17,028 bases of DNA from a halophilic archaeon J07HX64 (GTDB taxonomy: Archaea > Halobacteriota > Halobacteria > Halobacteriales > Haloarculaceae), in assembly GCA_000416085.1 (NCBI GenBank), contig KE356579.1, forward strand, positions 988,922-1,005,949. The letters are read 5' to 3'. The translations under genes were made by a program, and so were the position numbers. The notes under the pieces were generated by a model. The model was not told the DNA's origin. It worked only from the letters and a program-made list of their open reading frames with translations, and did no database searches. Positions within the stretch are counted from its first letter, which is position 1, and every line of letters begins with the position of its first letter. Below are positions 1 to 6,947 of this stretch, piece after piece.

Positions 1-33
1 AATTATCTGCAGTAGGCCGGAATATGATAGCCG

Positions 34-634
34 ATGACAGCACGTCCCAGACAATCCAGTGGAGCCGGTCCAGCGTTCGTGACCGGTGCGATCGGCGGAG
101 CAATCTCGTTCGTGGTCGGATACCTCCTGACGTCGTCGTATTGGCGATAGAGTCGGGCGAGTTGAGTGACAATCTGGTCGAGTTCACCGGCCAGCTGTAC
201 TACAACGCACAGTTTGCACATCTTTAGCGCAGTATCGACGGGGGCGGAGGAGGGTTTGGTGCACAGCTGGAACAGGAGTTCAACTATGTCACCGACAGTG
301 GGTCCGGTCAGCTATCCGAGGCACCGGCCGTCCTCTATCACCTGATTCCGGGTGTTGTCCTGCTCGCCGGCGGATACGTTGTCGCGCGGTCTGTGGACGC
401 GAGAGACCTCCAGGAGGGAGCGATCGCAGGCACAACGATGGCGCTCGGCGCGGTGGTGCTCGTGTTGCTCGGAACTTTCCTGTTCAGTACCGGTTCGGAG
501 TGACGACGACTCCAGCTCTCCTCGAAGGTGTGTTGCTCGCCGGTATCGTCTCCCCGGGTCTGCTTGGTGCAGCGGACGGTGTGTTCAGCACACAGGTCGG
601 CTCCGACCAGCAGCAACAGTTCGGGCGACGGTGA
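34..634 (+). pseudogene. Broken haloarchaeal multi-pass membrane protein gene
   Basis: The protein can be read only by joining three frames. The start at 34 gives an N-terminal membrane segment (GAIGGAISFVVGYLLTSSY) and stops at 148-150. The next frame gives a middle part (LVEFTGQLYYNAQF, then LIPGVVLLAGGYVVARSV and an Ala/Leu/Val-rich helix ending FLFSTGSE) and stops at 501-503, with an in-frame TAG at 225-227. A third frame gives PALLEGVLLAGIVSPGLLG and ends at 634. The combined order of an N-terminal helix, a soluble loop and three or four C-terminal helices resembles an uncharacterised haloarchaeal membrane family; that match is from memory. Two net one-base losses and one stop codon are needed to explain the reading, so the gene is decayed or the sequence here is poor. 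Its function is unknown. I am fairly sure of the coding relic and less sure of the family. Confidence 0.7.
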
Positions 635-648
635 GAGAACCTGCCGTC

Positions 649-655
649 TTTTTTT
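649..655 (+). terminator. Candidate poly-T transcription terminator
   Basis: A run of seven T residues lies 15 bases after the last stop codon of the broken membrane-protein gene. Short T runs end transcription in archaea. No hairpin precedes it. Confidence 0.35.
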
Positions 656-1009
656 ACACTCGACCCAGGTGCACCGCCGGACAGCAGCACCCGCCCGATA
701 CCGCCCGTGAGTCAGTCTGTGTATTAGATCCGTTGCCTGTCCAGCGGGTGGAAGATAACAAGCCTCCGGGTCGCGGTGAACACGCTCTCGACGAGTAGTC
801 CTGTCATCGAACGCCTCGAACACCGCGTCCGGGTCGGGTTCCGGTCTGTCACCCCGCGCCTCACGCCTCGTCGCCTGTCCCGCGTGTCCGGCACAACGGT
901 CGAGCGAAACAGCATCTCGGTGCCGGCGTCGACAGACCTGTGCCACACACCGGACCGCTGTCGGTCACGGAATCGGGCAGTTTTTTCACCGACGCGCCAA
1001 TCTTGGGTT
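656..1009. other. Intergenic stretch without a supported gene
   Basis: About 350 bases separate the broken membrane-protein gene from the next candidate start. The open frames here are rich in Arg and Ser and lack the acidic composition of the real genes nearby. Apart from the T-rich element at 981-986, I see nothing supportable. Confidence 0.5.
981..986 (+). promoter_or_regulatory. TATA-like element for the 1010 start
   Basis: Six T residues stand in GC-rich sequence 24-29 bases before the ATG at 1010. This is the usual distance for a leaderless haloarchaeal transcript and is the main support for a start at 1010. Confidence 0.4.
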
Positions 1010-1216
1010 ATGCTCACCGTCGAACACCGTGGTTACAACGGTGATATCTACCCGGACACCGAAGGGTGGTGTCCGGCGACCGGTCGGATCGAGACAGCGG
1101 TCGAACTGTGCCACCCCGGGTCGTTCACGAGTGACCTGGGCAACCCGACCGGACTGTCCTCGAACAGCCAGGCGGGATCTGTCGGCACGTCCCGGAACAG
1201 CTGGGTGAGACGATGA
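1010..1216 (+). CDS. Possible small hypothetical protein (68 aa)
   Basis: An ATG at the expected distance from a T-rich promoter element opens a 68-codon frame. The first 40 codons have haloarchaeal usage and an acidic, structured look (HRGYNGDIYPDTEGWCP). After about codon 43 the composition becomes Ser/Asn-rich, while another frame, one base back and open from 1135, becomes the more gene-like one (LEQPGGICRHVPEQLGET). That is the same direction of shift seen in the other broken genes nearby. I do not recognise a family. It could be a small gene broken by a frameshift, or a chance frame downstream of a real promoter. Confidence 0.3.
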   Translation: MLTVEHRGYNGDIYPDTEGWCPATGRIETAVELCHPGSFTSDLGNPTGLSSNSQAGSVGTSRNSWVRR

Positions 1217-1238
1217 TAACAGTGCGAGTCGGGCGACA

Positions 1239-2297
1239 GTGCGGGCAGCACTCGAGCGTCGTGACCCGCTCCCCGGAACCGCCGGGTTCGCAGGTGAGGT
1301 GGATAGACAGCTCGTGCGCGACGTGCTCGGCCGGTACCCGCTGTTTTTCGAGTCGGGGGACCCGACGGTCTGGAGTCACGACCCCGGCGAACTCGGGGAG
1401 CCACGGCGCCTGCCGGCGGGGCACGTCCGGAGTGTCGACAGTTCCGACGAGTCCGGGGCAACGTCGATCTGGACACTCCCCGGGCGGGACCCGTTCGAGA
1501 CAGACGACGAGGCGGTCACAGCCGTCGAGGGGGCGGTCGATACGGCACTGTCGGCGGTCGACGACGAGGGTCTCGCGGTGGCGTTCTCGGGCGGGGTGGA
1601 CTCGGGGGTGCTCGCGGCCCGGTTCGACGCCCCACTGTACGTCGTCGGGTTCCCGGACAGTCACGACCTGGCGGCGGCCCGTTCGGGTGCGGACCATCTC
1701 GACCGGTCGGTGCGGGTGGTCGAACTCGACCACGGGACACTCGAGGCGGCCATCCCGCGGGTGGCGGCAGCCACCGGCCGGACGAACCCGATGGATATCC
1801 AGATCGCGCTCCCGCTGTTCGTGCTCGCGGAGCGGGTCAGCGCCGACGGGTTCGACCGCCTCGCGCTCGGTCAGGCCGCGGACGAGCTGTTCGGCGGGTA
1901 CGCAAAGGTCGAGAACGCACCCGATGACGACCGTGTCGCGGCCGACACCGTCCGCGGCGCACGCGACGAACTCGTCGGCAGTATCCCCGACCAGTTCGAG
2001 CGTGATGGCCTCGCACTCCGAACGGCGGGTGTCGACCCGGTGACCCCGTTTGCCCACGACTGTGTCGTCCGGGCGGCGCTCGCGCTCAGCGACGACCAAC
2101 TCGTTCGCGACGGAACCCGCAAGTGGGCGCTCCGACAGGCCGTCCGACCCCGGATCGGTGAACTCGCCGACCGCCCGAAAAAAGCGCTCCAGTACGGCAG
2201 TCTCGCGTCCCGCGAACTCGACCGGCTCGCTCGACAGGCCGGCTACAAACGCCGCATCGACAACCACGTCGGCAAGTACGTCGACAGCCTGATATAA
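1239..2297 (+). CDS. AsnB-like ATP-pyrophosphatase protein (asparagine synthase-related)
   Basis: The protein carries the PP-loop of the asparagine synthetase C-terminal domain, AFSGGVDSG at residues 115-123, and the AsnB signature GQAADELFGGY at 211-221. Enzymes with this domain adenylate a carboxylate before amide transfer. The first 65 residues (LVRDVLGRYPLF, LPAGHV) look like the tail of a class II glutaminase domain, but the N-terminal catalytic Cys and most of that domain are absent. Glutamine hydrolysis is therefore unlikely; ammonia or another amine would be the donor. At about 350 residues it is much shorter than AsnB (500-600). GTG at 1239 is the first in-frame start, but family-like sequence seems to begin about five codons earlier, and an ATG at 1213 reaches that frame only if one base is missing near 1228. 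The substrate is unknown. Confidence 0.85.
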   Translation: MRAALERRDPLPGTAGFAGEVDRQLVRDVLGRYPLFFESGDPTVWSHDPGELGEPRRLPAGHVRSVDSSDESGATSIWTLPGRDPFETDDEAVTAVEGAVDTALSAVDDEGLAVAFSGGVDSGVLAARFDAPLYVVGFPDSHDLAAARSGADHLDRSVRVVELDHGTLEAAIPRVAAATGRTNPMDIQIALPLFVLAERVSADGFDRLALGQAADELFGGYAKVENAPDDDRVAADTVRGARDELVGSIPDQFERDGLALRTAGVDPVTPFAHDCVVRAALALSDDQLVRDGTRKWALRQAVRPRIGELADRPKKALQYGSLASRELDRLARQAGYKRRIDNHVGKYVDSLI

Positions 2298-2625
2298 TCC
2301 GCACGACAGGAGATCGTCTGTCCTCCAAACATAGTTACGATACCTGAACGGTCGAGGCTTCCGGAGCGTGGCTGATACTATCTGAACCGGTGAGACGGGG
2401 GGACGGAGCGCGGGGCGCGTCACAACCGATGTCGTCCACCGGTCACACTCCAGGAACCACGGCAGCGCCCGGGTCAACCTGACCTGCTCTCCCTCTGACT
2501 GCCGGGGAACGAACCCCGCCTGTGACCCGACACCCACCGCACTCCGACGGTTTCGGACCCCGACAGGGCCAGTCCGATCAAGTAGTAACAGCGAACCGAC
2601 GCCTTCTGTGTCGCTATTGTTATCT
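2298..2625. other. Intergenic region upstream of the PadR-like gene
   Basis: No frame on either strand here looks like a haloarchaeal protein. It contains a short hairpin at 2503-2517 (five-base GC arms around AACGA). The AT content rises sharply toward the right end, where the operator and promoter of the next gene begin. Confidence 0.5.
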
Positions 2626-2655
2626 GATATACACATCATATTATGTATGTATATC
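2626..2655. promoter_or_regulatory. Palindromic candidate operator for the PadR-like regulator
   Basis: The 30-base element begins GATATACACA and ends TGTATGTATATC. Nine of the ten outermost base pairs match. It lies directly upstream of the TATA box of the regulator gene and contains ACAT and ATGT half-sites like those bound by PadR proteins, though facing the opposite way round from the classic motif. Autoregulation is an inference. Confidence 0.5.
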
Positions 2656-2661
2656 AACCAA

Positions 2662-2671
2662 AATATTTAAG
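2662..2671 (+). promoter_or_regulatory. TATA box of the PadR-like gene
   Basis: The sequence AATATTTAAG is a strong archaeal TATA box. It lies about 42 bases before the ATG at 2708, so unlike most genes here the transcript should have a leader of roughly 15 bases. That leader contains a Shine-Dalgarno-like GAGGAG at 2697-2702. Confidence 0.65.
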
Positions 2672-2707
2672 CCTTTTAGACACTAATAGCAAACAAGAGG
2701 AGACCAG

Positions 2708-2982
2708 ATGTACGACCTGACAGGATTCAGCGCGACCTGCTGTACGTGATTGCGGGAAAAGATAGACCACACGGACTCGCGATAAAGGACGAGCTCGAGG
2801 GCTATTACGAGACCGAGATCCACCACGGTCGGCTGTATCCGAATCTGGATACACTCGTGGAGAAGGGTCTCGTCGAGAAAGGCGAACTCGACCGCCGGAC
2901 GAACTACTATAGTTTGACACGGCGTGGCAACCGTGAGATCGAGGCACGCCGTGACTGGGAAGGCGAGTACGTCGAGTTCTAG
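2708..2982 (+). pseudogene. PadR-like winged-helix transcriptional regulator, frameshifted
   Basis: Starting at ATG 2708, the frame reads MYDLTGF and then runs into a TGA at 2747. One missing base at 2728/2729 (TTC AG where TTC CAG is expected) restores QRDLLYVIAG and a continuous protein of about 91 residues. The restored protein has the PadR-type winged helix: a helix-turn-helix around GLAIKDELEGYYETEIHHGR, then LYPNLDTLVEKGLVEKG and the wing DRRTNYYSLTRRG. Short single-domain PadR-like proteins are common in haloarchaea; their ligands are mostly unknown. As sequenced, only a GTG start at 2746 could give a 78-residue fragment lacking the first helix. The well-preserved remainder suggests either a very recent mutation or a sequencing error. 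Confidence 0.85.
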
Positions 2983-3132
2983 TCTCCGCTCTGCTCTGCG
3001 TCCCGACGACGTGAGTCCCCACCCGCCGTCGTGACTGTGCGTGGACCGCTGTCTCCGCTATCGAGAGTGTCCGGTACGTCTCCGTCACCTCGGACGCTGT
3101 TCGGTGCCAGACCGTGTGGTCGTGTGCTCACC

Positions 3133-3259
3133 GTCGACAGTGACTACATCATCGTGCGCACTCTGTCGACAGTGACCACACCACCGTGCGCGCTCGCCGT
3201 GGACGACCGCCGACAGCGACTGTACTGCGTGCACGTTCGCCGACAGCGGGAGCGACTGG
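3133..3259. repeat. Four degenerate direct repeats beginning GTCGACAG/GCCGACAG
   Basis: Copies start at 3133, 3165, 3209 and 3239. The first two are adjacent 32-base units matching at 27 positions (GTCGACAGTGAC, then a CGTGCGC core). The third is looser (GCCGACAGCGAC with TGCGTGCACGTTC), and the fourth keeps only GCCGACAGCG and a following GAC. Most differences between the first two are T/C changes. The block ends about 40 bases before the aminotransferase start. Confidence 0.6.
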
Positions 3260-3265
3260 CTCAGG

Positions 3266-3272
3266 TACTTAT
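3266..3272 (+). promoter_or_regulatory. TATA-like element of the aminotransferase gene
   Basis: TACTTAT is centred 28 bases before the ATG at 3297. This supports 3297, rather than the downstream GTG at 3359, as the original start. Confidence 0.5.
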
Positions 3273-3296
3273 CTGGGTGCTGGTACACGTGAACGT

Positions 3297-4642
3297 ATGC
3301 ACCGCGACAGCGTACAGCCACAGGTTGATGAGTTGCCCGGGCCCAAGGCCCGGCGGACGTGGAGTACCACCACACGACTGCCGCGCCGAGCACCTACGTC
3401 TACGAGTTCGTCTGGGACTACACCGAACCGGCCACGGGACCGTTCTGTACAGATGTCGACGGGAATGTGCTGATGGACCTGACGGGGCAGGTGGGGGCGA
3501 TGCCGCTGGGGTACAACAACCCGAAGATCCTCGACCCGCTCGCGGAGTTCGACCTCGTGGACCCGCTGAAGATCGCCGGCCAAGAGTTCTACCTGCCGGC
3601 GGCCGGGGCGGGCGGGGATCTTCCGGGACCGGCAGACCTGATGGACAGGCTGACCGACATCACAGGGTACGGGATGGACACGGTCTTTCTCTCGAACAGC
3701 GGTGCGGAGGCCGTCGAGAACGCGCTGAAGCTGAGCTACGACCACACACAGGGAAAGTACGCCATCACCTGCGAGGGGGCCTTCCACGGCCGGACGCTGG
3801 GGACGCTCTCGCTGAACCGCTCGAAAGGTATCTACCGGCGTGATTTCCCCGAGATCCCGAGTGTCCACGATATGCCGTACTGCACCGACCGGGCGTGTAC
3901 GACCGAGAGCTGTGACTGTGGCTTTTTTTTCGACGACACGTCGGCGTTGCGACGGATGCTCCACCCGGAGACAGGCTACATCGACGCCGACGAGGTGGCG
4001 GCGCTGGTGATCGAGCCGATACAGGGCGAGGGTGGATACCGGTTCCCGAGCGACGCCTTCGCCGGCGAGATCGCCGACTGCTGTGCGGAGTTCGACCTGA
4101 CACTCGTTGCCGACGAGGTGCAGGCCGGGATGGGCCGCACCGGCGAGTGGTGGGGGTCGGACCACTACCCGTTCGAACCCGACGTGATATCCAGCGCGAA
4201 GGGGTTGCGCGTGGGCGCGACAATCGGTCGCGAGGAGGTGTTCCCCGACGAGCGGAGTCGGCTCTCCTCGACGTGGGGGGCCGGCGACCTGCTTTCCTCG
4301 GCGATGGGTGTGGTCACCATCGACGCAATCGAAGAGTACAGTCTCATGGAGAACGCGACGACCCGTGGGCGGGCGTTCAAGAAGCATCTCCGGGACGCCG
4401 ACCTGCCGGGGATGACCGACGTGCGCGGAGCGGGGCTGATGCTGGCCGTCGAGTTCGAGACGGAGGCCCAGCGCGACGCGATCCAGGAGGCGGCCTTTGC
4501 CCGCGGTCTGCTGGTGCTCGGCTGTGGCAAACGGATCACCAGGCTGTTGCCGCCGCTCGATATGACCGAACGGGAGGTCGAACTCGGGGCCGAACTGTTC
4601 GCCGAGTCTGTCGAGGCCACGGAAACCGCCGGTGTGGCCTGA
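3297..4642 (+). CDS. Class III PLP-dependent aminotransferase, frame broken near the start
   Basis: The protein belongs to the class III (4-aminobutyrate/ornithine type) aminotransferases, cytosolic PLP enzymes that move amino groups from an omega- or alpha-amine to a keto acid. Numbered from 3359, the cofactor-site motifs are SNSGAEAVENALK (112-124), EGAFHGRTLG (139-148), EPIQGEGGY (219-227), DEVQAGMGRTG (252-262) and the PLP lysine K281 in SSAKGL. The first 20 codons, from ATG 3297 (DELPGPKARR), are in another frame; one base lost near 3357 separates them from VEYHHTTAAPSTYVYEF. Translation could restart only at GTG 3359, losing the N-terminal arm. An insert with four Cys (175, 180, 185, 187) is unusual for the fold but seems familiar from haloarchaeal relatives. 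The substrate is not predictable from sequence. Confidence 0.85.
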
Positions 4643-4782
4643 TACCCCCGGACAGGACACGCCGCGACCGACACTCGCAGAGCGGCCATCCGTCACAGAA
4701 TCCCGCCCAACTCCCGTAGCTGTTCGCGTACCTGTCCGCAGTACGGGTCGAACACGGCCGCGCGGCGGCGAGTCGACACGGG

Positions 4783-4786
4783 TTTA
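4783..4786 (+). promoter_or_regulatory. TATA-like element of rnz
   Basis: TTTA lies 25-28 bases before ATG 4811, which fixes 4811 as the start of a leaderless message and argues against the in-frame upstream start at 4790. Confidence 0.4.
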
Positions 4787-4810
4787 GCCGTGCTGTCCCA
4801 GTTTCCGGTA

Positions 4811-5761
4811 ATGAGGATAACGTTTCTCGGGACCGGCGGGTCGGTGCCGACGACGGAGCGCTCGACGAGCGGGCTGGTGGTTGAGCGTGCGGGTGACCGT
4901 CTGCTGTTCGACTGCGGCGAGGGCAGTCAGCGTCAGATGATGCGGTACGGCACGGGGTTCGATATCGGACACGTCTTTCTCTCGCACATGCACGGTGACC
5001 ACACGCTCGGACTGCCGGGATTGACACAGACACTGTCGTTCAACGACCGCGAACAACCGCTCGCGGTGCACGCACCCGCGGGGACACGAGGTCAGGTCGA
5101 GCGGTTGCTGTCTGCAACCGGCGACACCCCCTCGTACCCGGTGCGTATCACACAGGTCGAACCGGGTGAGGTGGTGCTCGACCGGCCGGAGTACGAGGTG
5201 CGTGCGTTCGCAACGGACCATGACACCCGGGCGGTCGGCTACGCGCTCGTCGAGGACGAGCGAAAGGGCCGGTTCGACCGCGAGCGGGCCGAGGGAGAGT
5301 TCGGTATCCCGCCGGGACCAAAGTACTCGCGGCTCCACGCGGGCGAACCGGTCGAACACGAGGGGCGTACAATCGACCCCGAGGCGGTTGTCGGCCCACC
5401 CCGGCCCGGTCGGCGGTTCGTCTACACCGGGGACACACGGCCGACAGACGCGACAATCGCGGCCGCCGAGGACGCCGACCTGCTGGTCCACGACGGGACC
5501 TTCGCCGCGGACCACGGCGAGCGTGCACAGAAGACGGGTCACTCGACAGCCCGCGGGGCGGCGGCCGTCGCCCGCGAGGCCGGGGTGCGCAAACTCGCAC
5601 TCGTGCACATCTCGACGCGCTACGCCGGCCGCGGCGGTCTGCTCGCCGACGAGGCCCGGGAGGTGTTTCCGGAGACAGTCGTTCCCCACGACGGTGCGAC
5701 CGCCGAGATCCCGTTTCCCGACAGTGACCAGCCTGTTAGTGTCGAACAGCCACAGGATTAA
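4811..5761 (+). CDS. rnz: Ribonuclease Z (tRNA 3' endonuclease)
   Basis: RNase Z cuts precursor tRNAs just after the discriminator base, making the 3' end for CCA addition. This 316-residue protein is a metallo-beta-lactamase-fold enzyme of usual short-form length. It starts MRITFLGTGGSVP and has the zinc motif SHMHGDH (H59, H61, D63, H64), then H137 in TDHDTRAVGY, D208 in YTGDTR and H266 in LVHISTRY. H244 in GHSTARG is the further conserved histidine. The GIPPGPKYSRLHAGE stretch (165-179) corresponds to the part of the fold near the substrate-binding flexible arm. All metal ligands are present. It is followed after 25 bases by the peroxiredoxin gene, which has its own promoter element. Confidence 0.96.
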   Translation: MRITFLGTGGSVPTTERSTSGLVVERAGDRLLFDCGEGSQRQMMRYGTGFDIGHVFLSHMHGDHTLGLPGLTQTLSFNDREQPLAVHAPAGTRGQVERLLSATGDTPSYPVRITQVEPGEVVLDRPEYEVRAFATDHDTRAVGYALVEDERKGRFDRERAEGEFGIPPGPKYSRLHAGEPVEHEGRTIDPEAVVGPPRPGRRFVYTGDTRPTDATIAAAEDADLLVHDGTFAADHGERAQKTGHSTARGAAAVAREAGVRKLALVHISTRYAGRGGLLADEAREVFPETVVPHDGATAEIPFPDSDQPVSVEQPQD

Positions 5762-5762
5762 G
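5757..5762 (+). promoter_or_regulatory. TATA-like element of the peroxiredoxin gene
   Basis: ATTAAG overlaps the rnz stop codon and is centred 27-28 bases before ATG 5787, so the peroxiredoxin gene can be transcribed on its own. Confidence 0.4.
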
Positions 5763-5786
5763 TCTACTCTCCACCAACAGTAGCTA

Positions 5787-6905
5787 ATGCTCAAGGAGGG
5801 AGAACAGGCACCATCGTTCGAACTCCCCGCAGTCGTCGGCGGACGACCGGCGCGGGTGTCACTCGATGACGCACTGGGCGAGTCGATCATTGTGCTCGCG
5901 TTCTATCCGGCCGACTTCAACCCCTCGTGTACGGACAAGTCGACGGACCTCAGTGAGTTCGACGTGTTCCGGATGCAGTCGGACGCCACGATTCTGGCTA
6001 TCTCCGGGGACAGCATCTACAGCCACCGCGCGTTCGCCGAGACCCACGATCTTCATCTCCCGTTGCTGGCGGATGTTCGGGGGGAGGTGGCAGAGGCCTA
6101 CGGCGTCGAATCCGGGGACACCCGGTACCCGACCCGGCGAGCGGTGGTCGTTATCGACCTCAAGGGGCAGGTCACCTACAGATGGGCTGCGGACGATGTC
6201 GAGGAGCGACCGGATATCGACGCGGTCCAGCGGGCGTTTGCCGCCGTCGGTGACGCGGAGCTCGCCGAGACGCAGTACAGCGAGGCGTGTGAGCGATACA
6301 GCGAGGGCCGTGACGCGTTCATCGAGGGGATGGGCGCATACAGGAACCGAGACTGGGTGCTCGCCAACGGCGAGTTCGAGGCGGCCGCCGAGGCCTTAGA
6401 GATTGCCTGTGACGGGTTCAGACGGTCCACCCGGTTCAGCGAGGATGAGACTGTGACACAATCCTTCGAGCGGGGGTTGCGTGTCGCCGAGGCGCTCGGC
6501 CGTGCGGTCGACCTGTTCGGGGACGCCGCCGGTGCACACGCCAGCGGCGACGGCCAGCGTGGAGAGACACTCCGCGAGGAGGCCGAGACTGCCGTCGAGA
6601 CGCTGCGCGAACTCGGCCCGCCACCGGACCCCGAGGACCTCCCGGCCACCCTCAACGACGAGGCCCCCACCGGCGAGGGACTGTCGAAACCCGCGCCCGG
6701 TCGCTCCGGGCTGGACACGGACACAGACGGCGTTCCGGCAGCCGGTGACACAACAGACCAGGGGACCGACGCTGACCTCACAACTGGCGACAGGTCACAG
6801 TCCGAGGGCGACACGGCAACGAGCGACAGTATCGATGATGAGGATCTTGAGGCGCTCGCCGCGGAGATAGAGACACAGGAGGCCTCGGACGGCAGCCACA
6901 GGTGA
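5787..6905 (+). CDS. Peroxiredoxin-domain protein with helical and acidic C-terminal extension
   Basis: Residues 1-152 are an AhpC/TSA-type peroxiredoxin domain, which reduces peroxides through a peroxidatic Cys. The active site reads FYPADFNPSCTD with C48, and an arginine near the end of the active-site pocket is kept (RRAVVVIDL). Two features differ from PrxQ/Bcp relatives: Asn45 sits where Thr or Ser normally is, and residue 53, the usual resolving Cys, is Thr. The only other Cys (168, 208) lie outside the domain. Residues 155-275 are predicted helical, with TPR-like spacing (YSEGRDAFIEGMGAY, GEFEAAAEALEIA). Residues 276-346 are Asp/Thr/Gly-rich and probably disordered, and a final acidic helix contains DDEDLEALAAEIE. 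It may be a one-Cys enzyme or a sensor. The peroxiredoxin fold is certain; activity is not. Confidence 0.88.
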   Translation: MLKEGEQAPSFELPAVVGGRPARVSLDDALGESIIVLAFYPADFNPSCTDKSTDLSEFDVFRMQSDATILAISGDSIYSHRAFAETHDLHLPLLADVRGEVAEAYGVESGDTRYPTRRAVVVIDLKGQVTYRWAADDVEERPDIDAVQRAFAAVGDAELAETQYSEACERYSEGRDAFIEGMGAYRNRDWVLANGEFEAAAEALEIACDGFRRSTRFSEDETVTQSFERGLRVAEALGRAVDLFGDAAGAHASGDGQRGETLREEAETAVETLRELGPPPDPEDLPATLNDEAPTGEGLSKPAPGRSGLDTDTDGVPAAGDTTDQGTDADLTTGDRSQSEGDTATSDSIDDEDLEALAAEIETQEASDGSHR

Positions 6906-6947
6906 CTCGGCCGGGTGTTCTCGCGGGTCAGACCGGACTACTCGGGG

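Larger units (their letters stand above)
2983..3296. other. Intergenic region with degenerate repeats
   Basis: No supportable gene lies here. The right half is occupied by the direct repeats described at 3133-3259 and the promoter of the aminotransferase. The left half shows no clear structure. Confidence 0.5.

Noticed and set aside
1125..2657. A 510-codon open frame on the minus strand
   Set aside because: It lies opposite the AsnB-like gene, is stop-free only because of high GC, and has no motif or promoter.
3133..3259. CRISPR array
   Set aside because: The repeats are adjacent or unevenly spaced (32, 44, 30), differ from each other, and have no spacers of constant length.
2708..3360. Programmed frameshifting in the PadR-like gene and the aminotransferase
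   Set aside because: No slippery heptamer or downstream pseudoknot is evident, and neither family is known to use it; loss of a base explains the pattern more simply.
3269..4696. A 475-codon minus-strand frame opposite the aminotransferase
   Set aside because: The plus strand has clear PLP-enzyme motifs; the minus frame is rich in Arg, His and Val without a recognisable domain.
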